The notes: generated by a model not told the origin, from the letters alone. Positions 1 through 9,156 are shown, numbered from the stretch's first letter. The stretch is 64,000 bases of DNA from Martinezella rhizogenes (GCA_013322215.1 JAAMEZ010000047.1:422931-486930); one strand, 5' to 3'. Program-made: numbers and translations.

Positions 1-1529
1 GCCGCGACGACCCCAGGTTCGAGCCCAGCAATCGGCGCCAGGGCCTCCTTGGAGGCACAATTGGAGGTCTCCTCCGCTTTAGCCGGGGTCGCGACCATAA
101 AGCCGTTGACAATCCCCTTGTTCGCAAGCGCACCGCCCACGCCCCAAACCGCCGGAACGGAAGCCAATAGCGTCGCTGCATAAAGCAGAACGGAGCGAAG
201 ATTTCTCGTATCGGCCATGTAGCTTTTGCGCAGTTCGGCGATCACCAATGCCAATGGCGGTATGGCCAGCAGATTGGCGAATTCTGCGCCACGCACCTGC
301 ATCAGCGTAATCATCCAATTGATCGCGATCAGAGCCATCAGCATTGCATGGAGGCTCGCGCGATTGCCCCGCAGGATACGAACCGCGCAAATGAGCATCG
401 CCAGAAGACCCGTCGCATAGAAGGCGCCGAGCGTGTCGGGCTGTCGGTGGGCAACGGAGATGATCGACTGTGCCTCGGTCACCCTGCTGAGCCAGAGATC
501 CACCAGCATGGGGTCCAGATCGGCAAGCGGATTGCGCAGGCATTGCGGCGCAAGCGCGACGGTCGTCGCAAACACGAATGCGCCGTTGACCGCGAGAATT
601 GCAATGCGCCAAGGCCGGGAGAGACGGCTGGCAAAGAGAGATGACAGGAGAAGCCCGACGCAGCCGGCGCTGGTGATGCCATAAAAGCCCAACGAAAGAT
701 TGTCGCAGGTGACCATGGAATAGAAGCGCGGCGGCACCAGCGAAAAGAAGGCGGCGCTGACGGCTACCGTCAGCGTCAGGGCAAAGGCTTTCGCGGCCGG
801 TGCGAAGACTTCGCCTTTCCAGGCCCACAAACAGGCAACCGACATGCAGGCGACGGCGACAAAGGGTGTCGTCTCCGCGCCGATGCCGAGCTGAATGGCA
901 AGCGCAACGGCGGCGATCGCAAAGTTGCGAGGCCTGTAGCTTTCGTCGACCAGCATTGCAATGGCAAGGGCGACGAGGCCAAGCTGAACATTGTCGTGAT
1001 CGATGGATCCCGGCACGAAACGCGGCGAAAGCAGCACGAAGAATGCTGTCAGGATCAGTGAAAAGTGCATGCCTTGCGGACCGGCGATGCGCCTGCCTGC
1101 GAGACCCATGAAGAACATCAGCGGCAGGATGAGCATCAGCGGCCAGATGGTCAGTGCCGCGGCTTCGGCGCCTTCGGGTGAAAAGAACATCCGGAAGAAG
1201 AGGATAAGGCTTGCGATCGGCAAATCGATGAAGCGCGACCAATGCATCAGCGTCCCGTCCTCAAGGCCAAGGCGATACTGCATCATGTCGAACCAGCCCT
1301 GGCCGGCGAGAAAATCGCGCACTTCGACAAGACGCATGGCGTCGTCATTGTCCGGGCCGACATAGTCTGTGAGGTTACGATGAATGACGAGCTGCGCGAC
1401 GATGATGACGACGGCATAGACGAGCGCAACGAGGGCAGGATGAGACCAGCGCAGAGACGTCTTCTTCTCTGCCGTTCCGGCTGCCTCGGGCGGCAATGCC
1501 AGCGTCTGCGCCATCTCGATAAACCCCAT
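1..1529 (-). CDS. Multi-spanning membrane protein, GT-C glycosyltransferase-like (3' part cut by window edge)
   Basis: The frame is open from the ATG at 1529 to the left edge, about 509 codons, so the C-terminus is missing. The protein starts MGFIEMAQTLAL and soon enters the first membrane segment (PALVALVYAVVIIVAQLVI). It is followed by a loop with an acidic pair and arginine (GPDNDDAMRLVEVRDFL) and then MHWSRFIDLPIA, an arrangement seen in STT3/PMT-like GT-C enzymes, where a first-loop acidic motif binds metal and the lipid-linked sugar donor. Many further hydrophobic segments follow. A second in-frame ATG at 1514 is an alternative start. It runs divergently from the GT2/GtrA pair, which fits a role in glycolipid or envelope sugar transfer. 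The family placement is inference from topology and motif; the substrate is unknown. Confidence 0.6.
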   Translation of the reverse strand, partial: MGFIEMAQTLALPPEAAGTAEKKTSLRWSHPALVALVYAVVIIVAQLVIHRNLTDYVGPDNDDAMRLVEVRDFLAGQGWFDMMQYRLGLEDGTLMHWSRFIDLPIASLILFFRMFFSPEGAEAAALTIWPLMLILPLMFFMGLAGRRIAGPQGMHFSLILTAFFVLLSPRFVPGSIDHDNVQLGLVALAIAMLVDESYRPRNFAIAAVALAIQLGIGAETTPFVAVACMSVACLWAWKGEVFAPAAKAFALTLTVAVSAAFFSLVPPRFYSMVTCDNLSLGFYGITSAGCVGLLLSSLFASRLSRPWRIAILAVNGAFVFATTVALAPQCLRNPLADLDPMLVDLWLSRVTEAQSIISVAHRQPDTLGAFYATGLLAMLICAVRILRGNRASLHAMLMALIAINWMITLMQVRGAEFANLLAIPPLALVIAELRKSYMADTRNLRSVLLYAATLLASVPAVWGVGGALANKGIVNGFMVATPAKAEETSNCASKEALAPIAGLEPGVVA

Positions 1530-1751
1530 GTTGGAAGGATAGTCGAGGATACGCTAACGGCTGCCGATCAAAAAAAAGTAAAGCCCATGCCCATTGCCGC
1601 TTTCATCACGATAATGTTTTTCGCAGCGCCGATGTCCCGCCTTTTTTATTTCGCAGCCATAGGGTCTTATTAATAGCCAACGGGATAAGCTCTCGTCCGG
1701 ATCGTCAATCGGGCCTCAACTTGACTTCACGCGTAGCAACCGGCCAAGACC

Positions 1752-2765
1752 ATGTGGAATGAGAAGCTGAATATCGCCGTCCTCCTGCCCTGCTACAATG
1801 AAGCCGCAACGATCGGCGAGGTCGTGCGCGGTTTCCGCAAGGCGCTGCCGCAGGCAGCGATCTATGTCTACGACAATAATTCGACCGACGGCACCGCGCT
1901 GCATGCCATGCTTGCGGGCGCGACCGTCGTGCGTGAGCGGCGGCAGGGCAAGGGACATGTGGTGCGCCGCATGTTCGCCGATGTCGAAGCCGACATCTAT
2001 CTGATGGCCGATGGCGACGGCACCTATGCCCCCGAGGACGGAGAAGAGCTGATCCGCACGCTGCTGACGGAAGGCGCCGATATGGTCGTCGGCACCCGCC
2101 GCAACGTCCAGAACGATGCCGGCCGGCAAGGCCATGCCTTCGGCAACCGCATTTTCAACTGGCTCTACCGCACCATCTTCGGCGCCGATTTCACCGATAT
2201 CTTCTCCGGTTACCGCGCCTTCTCGCGCCGCTTCGTCAAGAGCTTCCCGGCCGTATCGGGCGGCTTCGAGATCGAGACGGAAATGTCGGTTCATGCTTCC
2301 AGGCTGAAGCTGCCCGTCAGCGAACTGGAACTCGACTACGGACGGCGGCCGGAAGGCTCGCATTCGAAACTTTCCACCTTCCGCGACGGCGGCAAGATCC
2401 TCTGGATGTTCGCCATGCTGATGAAGGAAACGCGGCCTTTCGCCTTCTTCGGCATTCTGAGCGCCATTTCGATGGAAATGAGCATTGGCTTTTCTATTCC
2501 GGTCTTCGTCGAATATTTCGAAACCGGGCTGGTAACGCGCATGCCGACCTGGGTGCTCTCCCTGGCGCTAGTGATGATTTCCTTCATGCTGTTTACGGCC
2601 GGCCTGATCCTTGATTCCGTGGCGCGCGCCCGCGCCGAACAATTGCGCATCCACTATATGAGCCTGCCAAAACCGTCCTCGCGTGAAAGCGGCGATGACA
2701 GAACGGTCTACATGGCCGAGCTCGAAAAGCCGGCAAGCCGGAAGAAAAGGGCCAAGGCCGCATGA
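1752..2765 (+). CDS. Family 2 glycosyltransferase (DPM1/polyprenyl-phosphate type)
   Basis: A 337-residue GT-A fold enzyme. It begins with the family 2 N-terminal strand and nucleotide loop (IAVLLPCYNEAATIGEVV), then YDNNSTDGT and the metal-binding MADGDGTY (DxD-like) at about residue 95. The last 100 residues carry two hydrophobic segments (FAFFGILSAISMEM and VLSLALVMISFMLF), placing it at the inner membrane. Such enzymes usually move a sugar from a nucleotide donor to polyprenyl phosphate. The stop overlaps the next gene, a GtrA-type protein, by four bases, so the two are translationally coupled. That pair is a known arrangement for making and flipping a lipid-linked sugar. No strong ribosome binding site precedes the ATG. 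Confidence 0.85.
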   Translation: MWNEKLNIAVLLPCYNEAATIGEVVRGFRKALPQAAIYVYDNNSTDGTALHAMLAGATVVRERRQGKGHVVRRMFADVEADIYLMADGDGTYAPEDGEELIRTLLTEGADMVVGTRRNVQNDAGRQGHAFGNRIFNWLYRTIFGADFTDIFSGYRAFSRRFVKSFPAVSGGFEIETEMSVHASRLKLPVSELELDYGRRPEGSHSKLSTFRDGGKILWMFAMLMKETRPFAFFGILSAISMEMSIGFSIPVFVEYFETGLVTRMPTWVLSLALVMISFMLFTAGLILDSVARARAEQLRIHYMSLPKPSSRESGDDRTVYMAELEKPASRKKRAKAA

Positions 2766-3148
2766 AGAAGCTTTTTCGCTTCCTGATCGCCGGTAGCATC
2801 GGCTTCATTGTCGATGCGGGTGTCCTGCATATCTTGCTGTGGTTCACGCCCATCGGCCCCTTCATCGGCCGCGCCATCTCGATACCGAGCGCACTGCTTG
2901 CCACGTGGGTGCTCAACCGCAACTTCACCTTCGGGCGATCCAACCGCTCGCTGGCGGCGGAAGGCTTCCGTTACGGTTCGGTCGGATTGACCTCGGCTCT
3001 GCTGAATTATGCTCTCTTCAGTTCATTGCTGATGACCGAGCCGTCATTGCGGCCGATCATCGCCCTGACGCTTGCATCGGCGGCGGCGACTGCGTTCAGC
3101 TTCTTCGGCTATTCGCGCTTCGTCTTCCGCCACCGGCAAAATTCCTGA
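2762..3148 (+). CDS. GtrA-family membrane protein
   Basis: A 128-residue protein with four predicted membrane segments. It has the GtrA N-terminal pattern FRFLIAGSIGFIVDAGVLHILL, the central TWVLNRNFTF motif and the C-terminal FFGYSRFVFR. GtrA-like proteins are thought to move undecaprenyl- or decaprenyl-phosphate sugars across the inner membrane. The start codon lies within the stop of the preceding glycosyltransferase (ATGA), so it is almost certainly co-translated with it and handles its product. It ends 9 bases before the convergent Gfo/Idh gene, and no terminator is evident between them. Confidence 0.85.
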   Translation: MKKLFRFLIAGSIGFIVDAGVLHILLWFTPIGPFIGRAISIPSALLATWVLNRNFTFGRSNRSLAAEGFRYGSVGLTSALLNYALFSSLLMTEPSLRPIIALTLASAAATAFSFFGYSRFVFRHRQNS

Positions 3149-3157
3149 GAATAACCC

Positions 3158-4144
3158 TCAGACCGGCTCCCAGCCATCCTTTTCGCTGGCGCGGTAGATG
3201 GCGTCGATGACCTTCTGGTTGAGCTTCGAGCTTTCCAGCGACACGATTTCCGTACCCTCGCCGAGCGCGGCCGATGCGAAGGCCTCCGCCTCGCGCTTGT
3301 ACTGGCGGCTGTCGGGGAAGCGGAAGATCTGCGATTCCGAATGGCCCCGATTGGTCAACTCCAGCTCTTCCGCGCCATAACGATCGGCATTGAAGGGCGA
3401 CTTCACCTCGATGAAGCCTTCCGTGCCATGGAAGACCATGACCTGGCGGTTGGCCATCTGCGTGGAGATATAGAAGGTCATTTCGAAATCACCGAAGTCT
3501 GCCTTCACACTCGAATAGATGTCGGTGCCGAATTCCGGGTCACGCTCCGTTACCGCCTGAATGCGCAGCGGTTCGCGGCCGGTGACGAAGCGGGCGCTGA
3601 TCGTCGGATAGACACCGATATCAGGCAGGCCGCCGCCGCCAAGCGCGGGAATATTGCGCATGTTTCCGGCATCGCGGTTGAAATAGGTGAAGGCGCCCTG
3701 GATGTGGCGCAGGCGGCCGATGGCGCCATCGGCAAGCAGCGCACGGACCTTCCGCCAGACCGGCGCATAGGTGACCATATAGGCTTCCATCACCAGCACC
3801 TTGTTGCGATCGCGGGCGGCGATCAGGCTGTCGATCTCATCCGCCTTGAGCGCGATCGGCTTTTCGCACAGCACATGCTTGCCGGCATCGGCAGCCTTGA
3901 TCGTCCATTCGACATGCTGAGAGGTCGGCAAGGGGATATAGACGGCGTCGATGGCGTCGGAGGCAAGCATCTCCTCATAGGAGCCGAAAGCATGCGGCAC
4001 GGAGAAGCGGTCGGCCATCTGACGGGCGCGATCGAGATCACGGCTGGCGATGGCAGTCACAACGCAATTTTCCGCATCCTGAATGGCAGGCACCACCAGA
4101 TCGCGGCCGATTTTGGCCGTCGACAGAATTCCGAAACGCAGCAT
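3158..4144 (-). CDS. Gfo/Idh/MocA-family NAD(P)-dependent oxidoreductase
   Basis: A 328-residue oxidoreductase. An N-terminal Rossmann fold (FGILSTAKIGRDLVVPAI) is followed by the diagnostic AGKHVLCEKPIAL motif near residue 90, with the conserved Lys of EKP. The C-terminal alpha/beta domain has GGGGLPDIGVYP, which resembles the D-xylose/glucose-fructose dehydrogenase branch. Likely reaction: oxidation of a sugar or polyol with NAD(P). It is monocistronic and convergent with gtrA. The exact substrate cannot be told from the sequence. Confidence 0.85.
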   Translation of the reverse strand: MLRFGILSTAKIGRDLVVPAIQDAENCVVTAIASRDLDRARQMADRFSVPHAFGSYEEMLASDAIDAVYIPLPTSQHVEWTIKAADAGKHVLCEKPIALKADEIDSLIAARDRNKVLVMEAYMVTYAPVWRKVRALLADGAIGRLRHIQGAFTYFNRDAGNMRNIPALGGGGLPDIGVYPTISARFVTGREPLRIQAVTERDPEFGTDIYSSVKADFGDFEMTFYISTQMANRQVMVFHGTEGFIEVKSPFNADRYGAEELELTNRGHSESQIFRFPDSRQYKREAEAFASAALGEGTEIVSLESSKLNQKVIDAIYRASEKDGWEPV

Positions 4145-4461
4145 GATCTCTCTCCTGAAGCATCATCCCGAAGCATGTGGCTGCATGGCGATGATCGCCA
4201 CCCGGCTCTTCCGGCGGGATGTTTTGTGAACACGGTGGGTAAAGCGAAACGAAGGCCGCTACGCTCTCGATGACATCGACGCCAACCTTATGCGGCCCTT
4301 CCTGAAGGCGCAACGCCTCAGGCCGTCTCCGTGCGCGGATCTGGAGCAAGCCCTTCACAAAGCATGTCCGTATTTGTCCCCTTTCTGTCCGCCAGATGGC
4401 TTTCGAAGCCTTCAAGTAAGGTCTAGTCTCGGCTATCCTTTCAAGCACAGGAGATACGAAA
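4145..4461. other. Intergenic region between divergent Gfo/Idh and isochorismatase genes
   Basis: These 317 bases separate two divergent starts and should hold both promoters. A ribosome binding site (AGGAGA) lies just before the isochorismatase ATG. Open frames here on both strands show no recognisable domain and look like chance. No strong repeat or hairpin was seen. Confidence 0.5.
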
Positions 4462-5031
4462 ATGTCCCATGCGGATACCGCACTGCTCGTCATCGATGCC
4501 CAGGAATCCTTTCGCCAGCGTCCTTATTGGCGAACGGACGACCTGCCTGTTTTCACCGACCGCCTGCAGGCACTGATCGACGGCGCCAAGGCGAAGGGCA
4601 TTCCCGTCGTCCAGATTTTCCATGTCGAGGACAGCGACGCGCATTTCAGCCTGAAAAGCGGCTTTGTGCGCAAGCTCGATGAAATCTCGCTGGAGGCCGA
4701 TGCAGTATTTCACAAGCGCCGCCACTCGGCGCTCGTCGGCTCCGGCCTCGATGTCTGGCTGGTGGCAAACGGCATCCGCAAGGTGATCGTTTCGGGTATC
4801 CGCACCGAACAATGCTGCGAGACGACCACCCGGCACGCGTCCGATCTCGGCTATGAAGTCGACTATGTCACCGAGGCAACGCTGACCTTCCCGATGACGC
4901 ATGCCTCGGGCACGGTCTTCAGCGCCGAGGATATCAAGAAGCGCAGCGAGCTGGTGCTATCGGGCCGCTTCGCCCGCATCGCGACGGTCGAAGAGGCGCT
5001 TGCCGACGCATCGATCCGGAGTGCCGCATGA
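4462..5031 (+). CDS. Isochorismatase-like cysteine hydrolase
   Basis: A 189-residue member of the isochorismatase/nicotinamidase superfamily. It carries the catalytic Asp in ALLVIDAQESF at about residue 13, a Lys in the central strand region (VFHKRRHSAL), and the nucleophile loop GIRTEQCCETTTRHA at about residue 112. The second Cys matches the usual TxxCV/TxxCC position. It probably hydrolyses an amide or related bond of a small molecule. AGGAGA precedes the start. Its stop overlaps the start of the GlxA-type regulator by four bases, so that regulator probably controls this hydrolase. Confidence 0.85.
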   Translation: MSHADTALLVIDAQESFRQRPYWRTDDLPVFTDRLQALIDGAKAKGIPVVQIFHVEDSDAHFSLKSGFVRKLDEISLEADAVFHKRRHSALVGSGLDVWLVANGIRKVIVSGIRTEQCCETTTRHASDLGYEVDYVTEATLTFPMTHASGTVFSAEDIKKRSELVLSGRFARIATVEEALADASIRSAA

Positions 5032-6026
5032 CCCAAAGCGACCGGCGCCTCCATCGGCGGATCATTCCCGTCTACGTCCTCCTGCCGCCCTATACGCTGC
5101 TGATGGACGTGGCCGGGCCGGTGGAGGTGTTGCGCCGCGCCAATATCGAACAGGACGACGTCCTGTTCGACTATCAGTTTATCGCTGCCCAGCCATCGCA
5201 GACGACTTCGGTCGGGCTGACGCTTGCCGATCTCAGGCCGTTGCCGGATCACATTCCCGATGGCGCCTATGTCATCCTGTCCGGCAGCGTCACGCCGCCC
5301 GATGATGCCGAGGATATCGAGCCGGAGCTTGCCAAGCTTGCGACCTGGCTCCGAGGCGTAATCCATCCGGGCATCACTCTCGTCACCATCTGCTCGGGAG
5401 CGGTGCTCGCCGCCCGCGCCGGCCTGATGGACGGCTATGCCTGCACCACACATGCCGCCTGCCTCGACGAGGTCAGGGAACATGCCCCGACAGCAAGGGT
5501 TCTCGACAACCGGCTCTATGTCGAGGATCGGGACCGCTATTCAAGCGCCGGCATCACCACAGGCACAGACCTGATGCTGCATCTCGCCTCCAAGCTCACC
5601 TCGCCGGTGACGGCGCTGACCATTGCCCGCCACATGGTCGTCTATATGCGAAGGACGGGTGCCGAGCCGCAGCTTTCCCCCTGGCTCAGCGGCCGCAACC
5701 ATGTTCACCCCGCCATCCATCGCGTTCAGGATGCGATCATGGCCGATCCGGCCCATGGCTGGTCGCTTGCCGAGCTTGCGGGCATCGGCGCGATGAGTGC
5801 GCGGCATATTTCGCGGCTGTTTCAGGAACATGCCGGCCTGTCGGTGACGGCCTATATCAATCTGATGCGTGTGACGCTGGCGCGCGACGTCCTTGCCAAT
5901 TCACGGCTGGACATGGAGCGCGTAGCGGAAAAATCCGGCTTCGCATCGCCTCGGCACATGCGGCGCGTCTGGTCGAAATACAACACGCTGCCGCCCAGCC
6001 ACTATCGGCGCTCGACGGCCGAATAA
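5028..6026 (+). CDS. GlxA-type AraC-family regulator with DJ-1/PfpI domain
   Basis: A 332-residue regulator. Residues ~15-190 form a DJ-1/PfpI-like class I amidotransferase domain, with TICSGAVLAARAG holding the nucleophile-elbow Cys. Residues ~220-325 form an AraC-type DNA-binding domain with two helix-turn-helices (WSLAELAGIGAMSARHISRLF and MERVAEKSGFASPRHMRRVW). GlxA-type proteins often sense amino-acid or quaternary amine derivatives; ArgR and GbdR are examples. It is translationally coupled to the upstream isochorismatase gene. Family assignment is firm; the ligand is unknown. Confidence 0.88.
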   Translation: MTQSDRRLHRRIIPVYVLLPPYTLLMDVAGPVEVLRRANIEQDDVLFDYQFIAAQPSQTTSVGLTLADLRPLPDHIPDGAYVILSGSVTPPDDAEDIEPELAKLATWLRGVIHPGITLVTICSGAVLAARAGLMDGYACTTHAACLDEVREHAPTARVLDNRLYVEDRDRYSSAGITTGTDLMLHLASKLTSPVTALTIARHMVVYMRRTGAEPQLSPWLSGRNHVHPAIHRVQDAIMADPAHGWSLAELAGIGAMSARHISRLFQEHAGLSVTAYINLMRVTLARDVLANSRLDMERVAEKSGFASPRHMRRVWSKYNTLPPSHYRRSTAE

Positions 6027-6132
6027 AGAAATCGTTAGTGGCCTTTGGGGCGAAACGCCGATAGCCTTGCCTTGTCCCTTCGTGCCGGCACCCGCTCGCC
6101 GGCCTGCCCCTCAAGTGATTTGGAGAAATATC

Positions 6133-7083
6133 ATGGACATGCGCAAGCTTGGACGAACCGATCTGTTTGTCGCCCCGATCGTTTTCGGCGGCAACGTCTT
6201 CGGCTGGACGGCCGATGAGAAAACCTCCTATGCACTGCTCGACGCCTTCTTCGACGCCGGCTTCAATACGATCGACACGGCCGATGTCTATTCCCGCTGG
6301 GTTCCCGGCAACAAGGGCGGCGATTCCGAAGAGATCATCGGCAAATGGCTGAAGCAGGGCCGCGTTTCCCGCGACAAGGCCGTCATCATCACCAAGGTCG
6401 GATCGGACATGGGGCCTGGCAAGAAAGGCCTCAAGGCAGACTATATCATCGAGGCGGCCGAAGCTTCGCTGAAGCGGCTGCAGACCGACCATATCGACCT
6501 TTACCTCTCACACTGGCCGGATCCTGAAACACCACATGAGGAATCGCTTGCCGCCTATGCCAAGCTGAAGGAACAGGGCAAGATCCGCCATGTCGGCTGC
6601 TCGAACCTCGATGCGACGCAGCTTCAAGCCTCGCTCGATGCCGCCGCCAAGGCCGGCCTGCCGCGCTATGACGTGCTGCAGCCCGAATATAACCTCTATG
6701 CCCGCGACAGCTTCGAGGGACCGCTGGCGGATCTCTGCGTCAAGGAAGACATCGGCGTCATCACCTATTTCAGCCTCGCCGCCGGCTTCCTCACCGGCAA
6801 GTATCGGACCAAGGCGGATACGGAGGGACGGGCGCGCGAGAACCGGGTTGCCGCCTATCTCGACGACAAGGGCCTGCGCATCCTCGCAGCGCTCGACAAG
6901 GTCGCGGCCGAAACCGGCGCAAAGCCCGCCGAGATCGCGCTTGCCTGGCTGCTGCGCAAGCGCGGCGTCACCGCCCCGATCGCCAGCGCGACTAGCCTCA
7001 GCCAGCTCGACGCGCTAATCAATTCGGCGAAGCTTTCGCTTTCCGATGATGCCATGCGCCTGCTCGACGCAGCTGGTGAATAG
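6133..7083 (+). CDS. Aldo/keto reductase
   Basis: A 316-residue NADPH-dependent aldo/keto reductase. MRKLGRTDLFVAPIVFGGNVFGW is the standard N-terminus. The catalytic tetrad is visible as D (TIDTADVYS), Y (same segment), K (VIITKVGSD) and H (LYLSHWPDP). I chose the ATG at 6133 because GGAGAA lies just upstream and the homologous domain starts there; an in-frame ATG at 6067 would add 22 low-complexity residues. The GNAT gene follows after 14 bases and is probably co-transcribed. The physiological aldehyde or ketone is unknown. Confidence 0.87.
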   Translation: MDMRKLGRTDLFVAPIVFGGNVFGWTADEKTSYALLDAFFDAGFNTIDTADVYSRWVPGNKGGDSEEIIGKWLKQGRVSRDKAVIITKVGSDMGPGKKGLKADYIIEAAEASLKRLQTDHIDLYLSHWPDPETPHEESLAAYAKLKEQGKIRHVGCSNLDATQLQASLDAAAKAGLPRYDVLQPEYNLYARDSFEGPLADLCVKEDIGVITYFSLAAGFLTGKYRTKADTEGRARENRVAAYLDDKGLRILAALDKVAAETGAKPAEIALAWLLRKRGVTAPIASATSLSQLDALINSAKLSLSDDAMRLLDAAGE

Positions 7084-7097
7084 ATAGAGGCAGACCG

Positions 7098-7541
7098 ATG
7101 ACCGTGACGATCCGAGACGCCAGGCCCGAAGACGAAGCGCGCTGGCGTGCGCTTTGGGACGGATATCTGGCCTTCTACGGCGTCACCATCGCGCCCGACA
7201 TCACCGATGCGACCTGGCGCCGGGTCTTCGATCCGGCGTCGGCGATCTTCATGCGCGTGGCCGAAGTCGGTGGCGAGGTGAAGGGCTTCACGCTCTGCAT
7301 CACGCATGAGGGCACCTGGGTGCGCGCGCCGGACTGCTATCTGGAAGACCTGTTCGTCGACGAAAGTGCCCGAGGCCGTGGTGTCGGCCGGGCGCTGCTC
7401 AACGATCTCGTCGCGCTCTGCAAGAAGAACGGCTGGGCGCGTCTTTACTGGCACACCGAAGAAGGCAATGCGACCGCCCGCAAACTCTACGACACCTATG
7501 TCGAGAGCGACGGGCATATCCGCTATCGTGTCATTATCTGA
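7098..7541 (+). CDS. GNAT-family N-acetyltransferase
   Basis: A 147-residue single GNAT domain. The acetyl-CoA pyrophosphate loop is RGRGVGRALL at about residue 93, preceded by the beta-strand LEDLFVDES, and the C-terminal half has GNATARKLYDTY. Such enzymes acetylate amines or protein N-termini. It lies 14 bases after the aldo/keto reductase. Its last eight bases overlap the 3' end of the convergent M15-like gene. Confidence 0.85.
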   Translation: MTVTIRDARPEDEARWRALWDGYLAFYGVTIAPDITDATWRRVFDPASAIFMRVAEVGGEVKGFTLCITHEGTWVRAPDCYLEDLFVDESARGRGVGRALLNDLVALCKKNGWARLYWHTEEGNATARKLYDTYVESDGHIRYRVII

Positions 7542-8148
7542 GTTTCGGAAAGCCCTCATAGTGGGCGGAATGATCGCCCTCCCAGTTCGCCATGCCCCGC
7601 TTGGTCAGCATGCCGCGTGGGCTGACATAGCTCTGGATCGTTCGCATCGGCCGCTCGTGCCACTGGATGTTGAAGGCCCACAGCTTCGGGAAGAAGCAGA
7701 GCGACGCATAGGGCAGATGATCGTGGATCCACCAGGCGAGCTTCTGCCAATCGCCCTCATGGTTATGATGATCGATGAGCCAAGGCACGACGATGCAGAC
7801 GGCAGCCCCCATGCAGCCATCGAGATCGCGCATGTCCCAGATGTGATGCGCGGCGGTGTGCGGGTTGGTCGAGCAATTCAGCCCGTTCCTGTTGCCGAAA
7901 GCGTTGACCTCGGGAGAGCGATAGCCGGAGCGGATATGTAGCCGGCCAAAGGTCGCTTCCAGCGGCTCCAGCAATTCCTCGCAGAGCCTGCGGCCCGTCT
8001 CGATCGCCAGATCCGGGTCTTCCGGAATATTGGGGATGCGATAGAAATCAGCGATTTCCGAATGCAGGAAATCGCGAAAGAAGAAGTTCTTCGACAGTCT
8101 GACGCGGCCGAGATCCTCGAGCCCCTTCATCGATCCCGGTTTTCTCAT
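7534..8148 (-). CDS. Conserved hypothetical protein with peptidase M15-like N-terminal half
   Basis: A 204-residue protein. Residues ~18-90 resemble the opening of M15-type zinc D-Ala-D-Ala peptidases: LSKNFFFRDFLHSEIADFY, then LEPLEATFGRLHIRSGYRSPEVN. Metal-ligand candidates follow in NPHTAAHHIWDMRD, but the spacing differs from the usual SxHxxGxAxD. The C-terminal third (WWIHDHLPYASLCFFPKLWAFNIQWHE) is aromatic-rich and unfamiliar. No signal peptide is seen, so it may act in the cytoplasm. AAGGGG lies 9 bases before the ATG. The resemblance is by eye; catalytic activity is doubtful. Confidence 0.7.
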   Translation of the reverse strand: MRKPGSMKGLEDLGRVRLSKNFFFRDFLHSEIADFYRIPNIPEDPDLAIETGRRLCEELLEPLEATFGRLHIRSGYRSPEVNAFGNRNGLNCSTNPHTAAHHIWDMRDLDGCMGAAVCIVVPWLIDHHNHEGDWQKLAWWIHDHLPYASLCFFPKLWAFNIQWHERPMRTIQSYVSPRGMLTKRGMANWEGDHSAHYEGFPKLR

Positions 8149-8262
8149 CGCTGCAATCCCCTTCTGAAATCATCCGATCAGTCGAGACGAGTTATCGCAT
8201 CATCGCCACCCGAATTCTGTCAGCAGCCGCGCATTGCTCGTTCCAAAGCAATTTCGAGCGCT

Positions 8263-9156
8263 CTAAGGCCCTGTGTATTTGAAGAAATCTATGAAGGCTC
8301 TGAGCGCCGGGCGCATCTGGCGGCGGCTTGGGTAATAGATGCAGAAGCCGGGATAGGGCGGGCACCAATCCTCCAGAACACGGATGAGCTTGCCCTCGGC
8401 CAGCTCCTGCTGCACACGAATATCGAAGAGATAGGCGAGGCCGGCGCCATTGACGGCGGCCAGGACGCCCAGCCGGTCCTCGATGACGATCAGAGGGCCA
8501 TCGATGGCAATGACCAGCTCGCGGCCATCCTTCTCGAACTCCCAACGATAGAGCGAACCATCGGTGAAACGCCGCTTGATGCAACGATGATGCACGAGAT
8601 CGCGCGGATGCTGCGGCTTGGGATTCTTCTCGAAATAGGCGGGGGAGCCGGCAATGACGGTGCGGATGTCAGGCGAGACCTTCACCGCGATCATGTCGCC
8701 TTCGATGCTTTCCGCCAGACGGATGCCGGCATCGTAGCCGTCCTTGACGATGTTGCTGAAGCCATCCTCGTTGGCGATCTCCAGCGTGATGTCCGGGTAG
8801 GTGTTGAGGAAATCTCCAAGCCTCGGCGCCATGAGGAGATCGGAAGCAAAGCGCGGGGCGGTGATGCGCAGCGTCCCCGCCGGGCGGCCTCGCGTCGCAA
8901 GCGTATCCTCCAATGCGATATCGATTTCCTCCAGGGCCGGCGCCAGCCTTTGAAGCAGCGCCTGACCTTCCTCCGTCGGGAGCACGCTGCGCGTGGTGCG
9001 GGCGAGCAGCCGCACGCCAAGGCTTTCCTCGAGGCTGGAAACGGCATGGCTGACCGCAGACGGTGCGATCGACAGTTCCTTGCCGGCAGCACGGAAACTG
9101 CGATGAGCGGCGACGGCGGCAAATACCGCGAGCTGGGAGAGCTGAGTTCGGTTCAT
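8263..9156 (-). CDS. LysR-family transcriptional regulator
   Basis: A 297-residue LysR protein. The N-terminal winged helix-turn-helix reads LAVFAAVAAHRSFRAAGKEL... with AVSHAVSSLEESLGVRLLART at residues ~31-52. The effector-binding domain starts near residue 90 (GTLRITAPRFASDLLM). It is divergent from an aldo/keto reductase 130 bases away. LysR regulators usually control the divergent neighbour, so that reductase is the likely target. The shared intergenic region is visibly AT-rich, as expected for a promoter. Confidence 0.88.
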   Translation of the reverse strand: MNRTQLSQLAVFAAVAAHRSFRAAGKELSIAPSAVSHAVSSLEESLGVRLLARTTRSVLPTEEGQALLQRLAPALEEIDIALEDTLATRGRPAGTLRITAPRFASDLLMAPRLGDFLNTYPDITLEIANEDGFSNIVKDGYDAGIRLAESIEGDMIAVKVSPDIRTVIAGSPAYFEKNPKPQHPRDLVHHRCIKRRFTDGSLYRWEFEKDGRELVIAIDGPLIVIEDRLGVLAAVNGAGLAYLFDIRVQQELAEGKLIRVLEDWCPPYPGFCIYYPSRRQMRPALRAFIDFFKYTGP

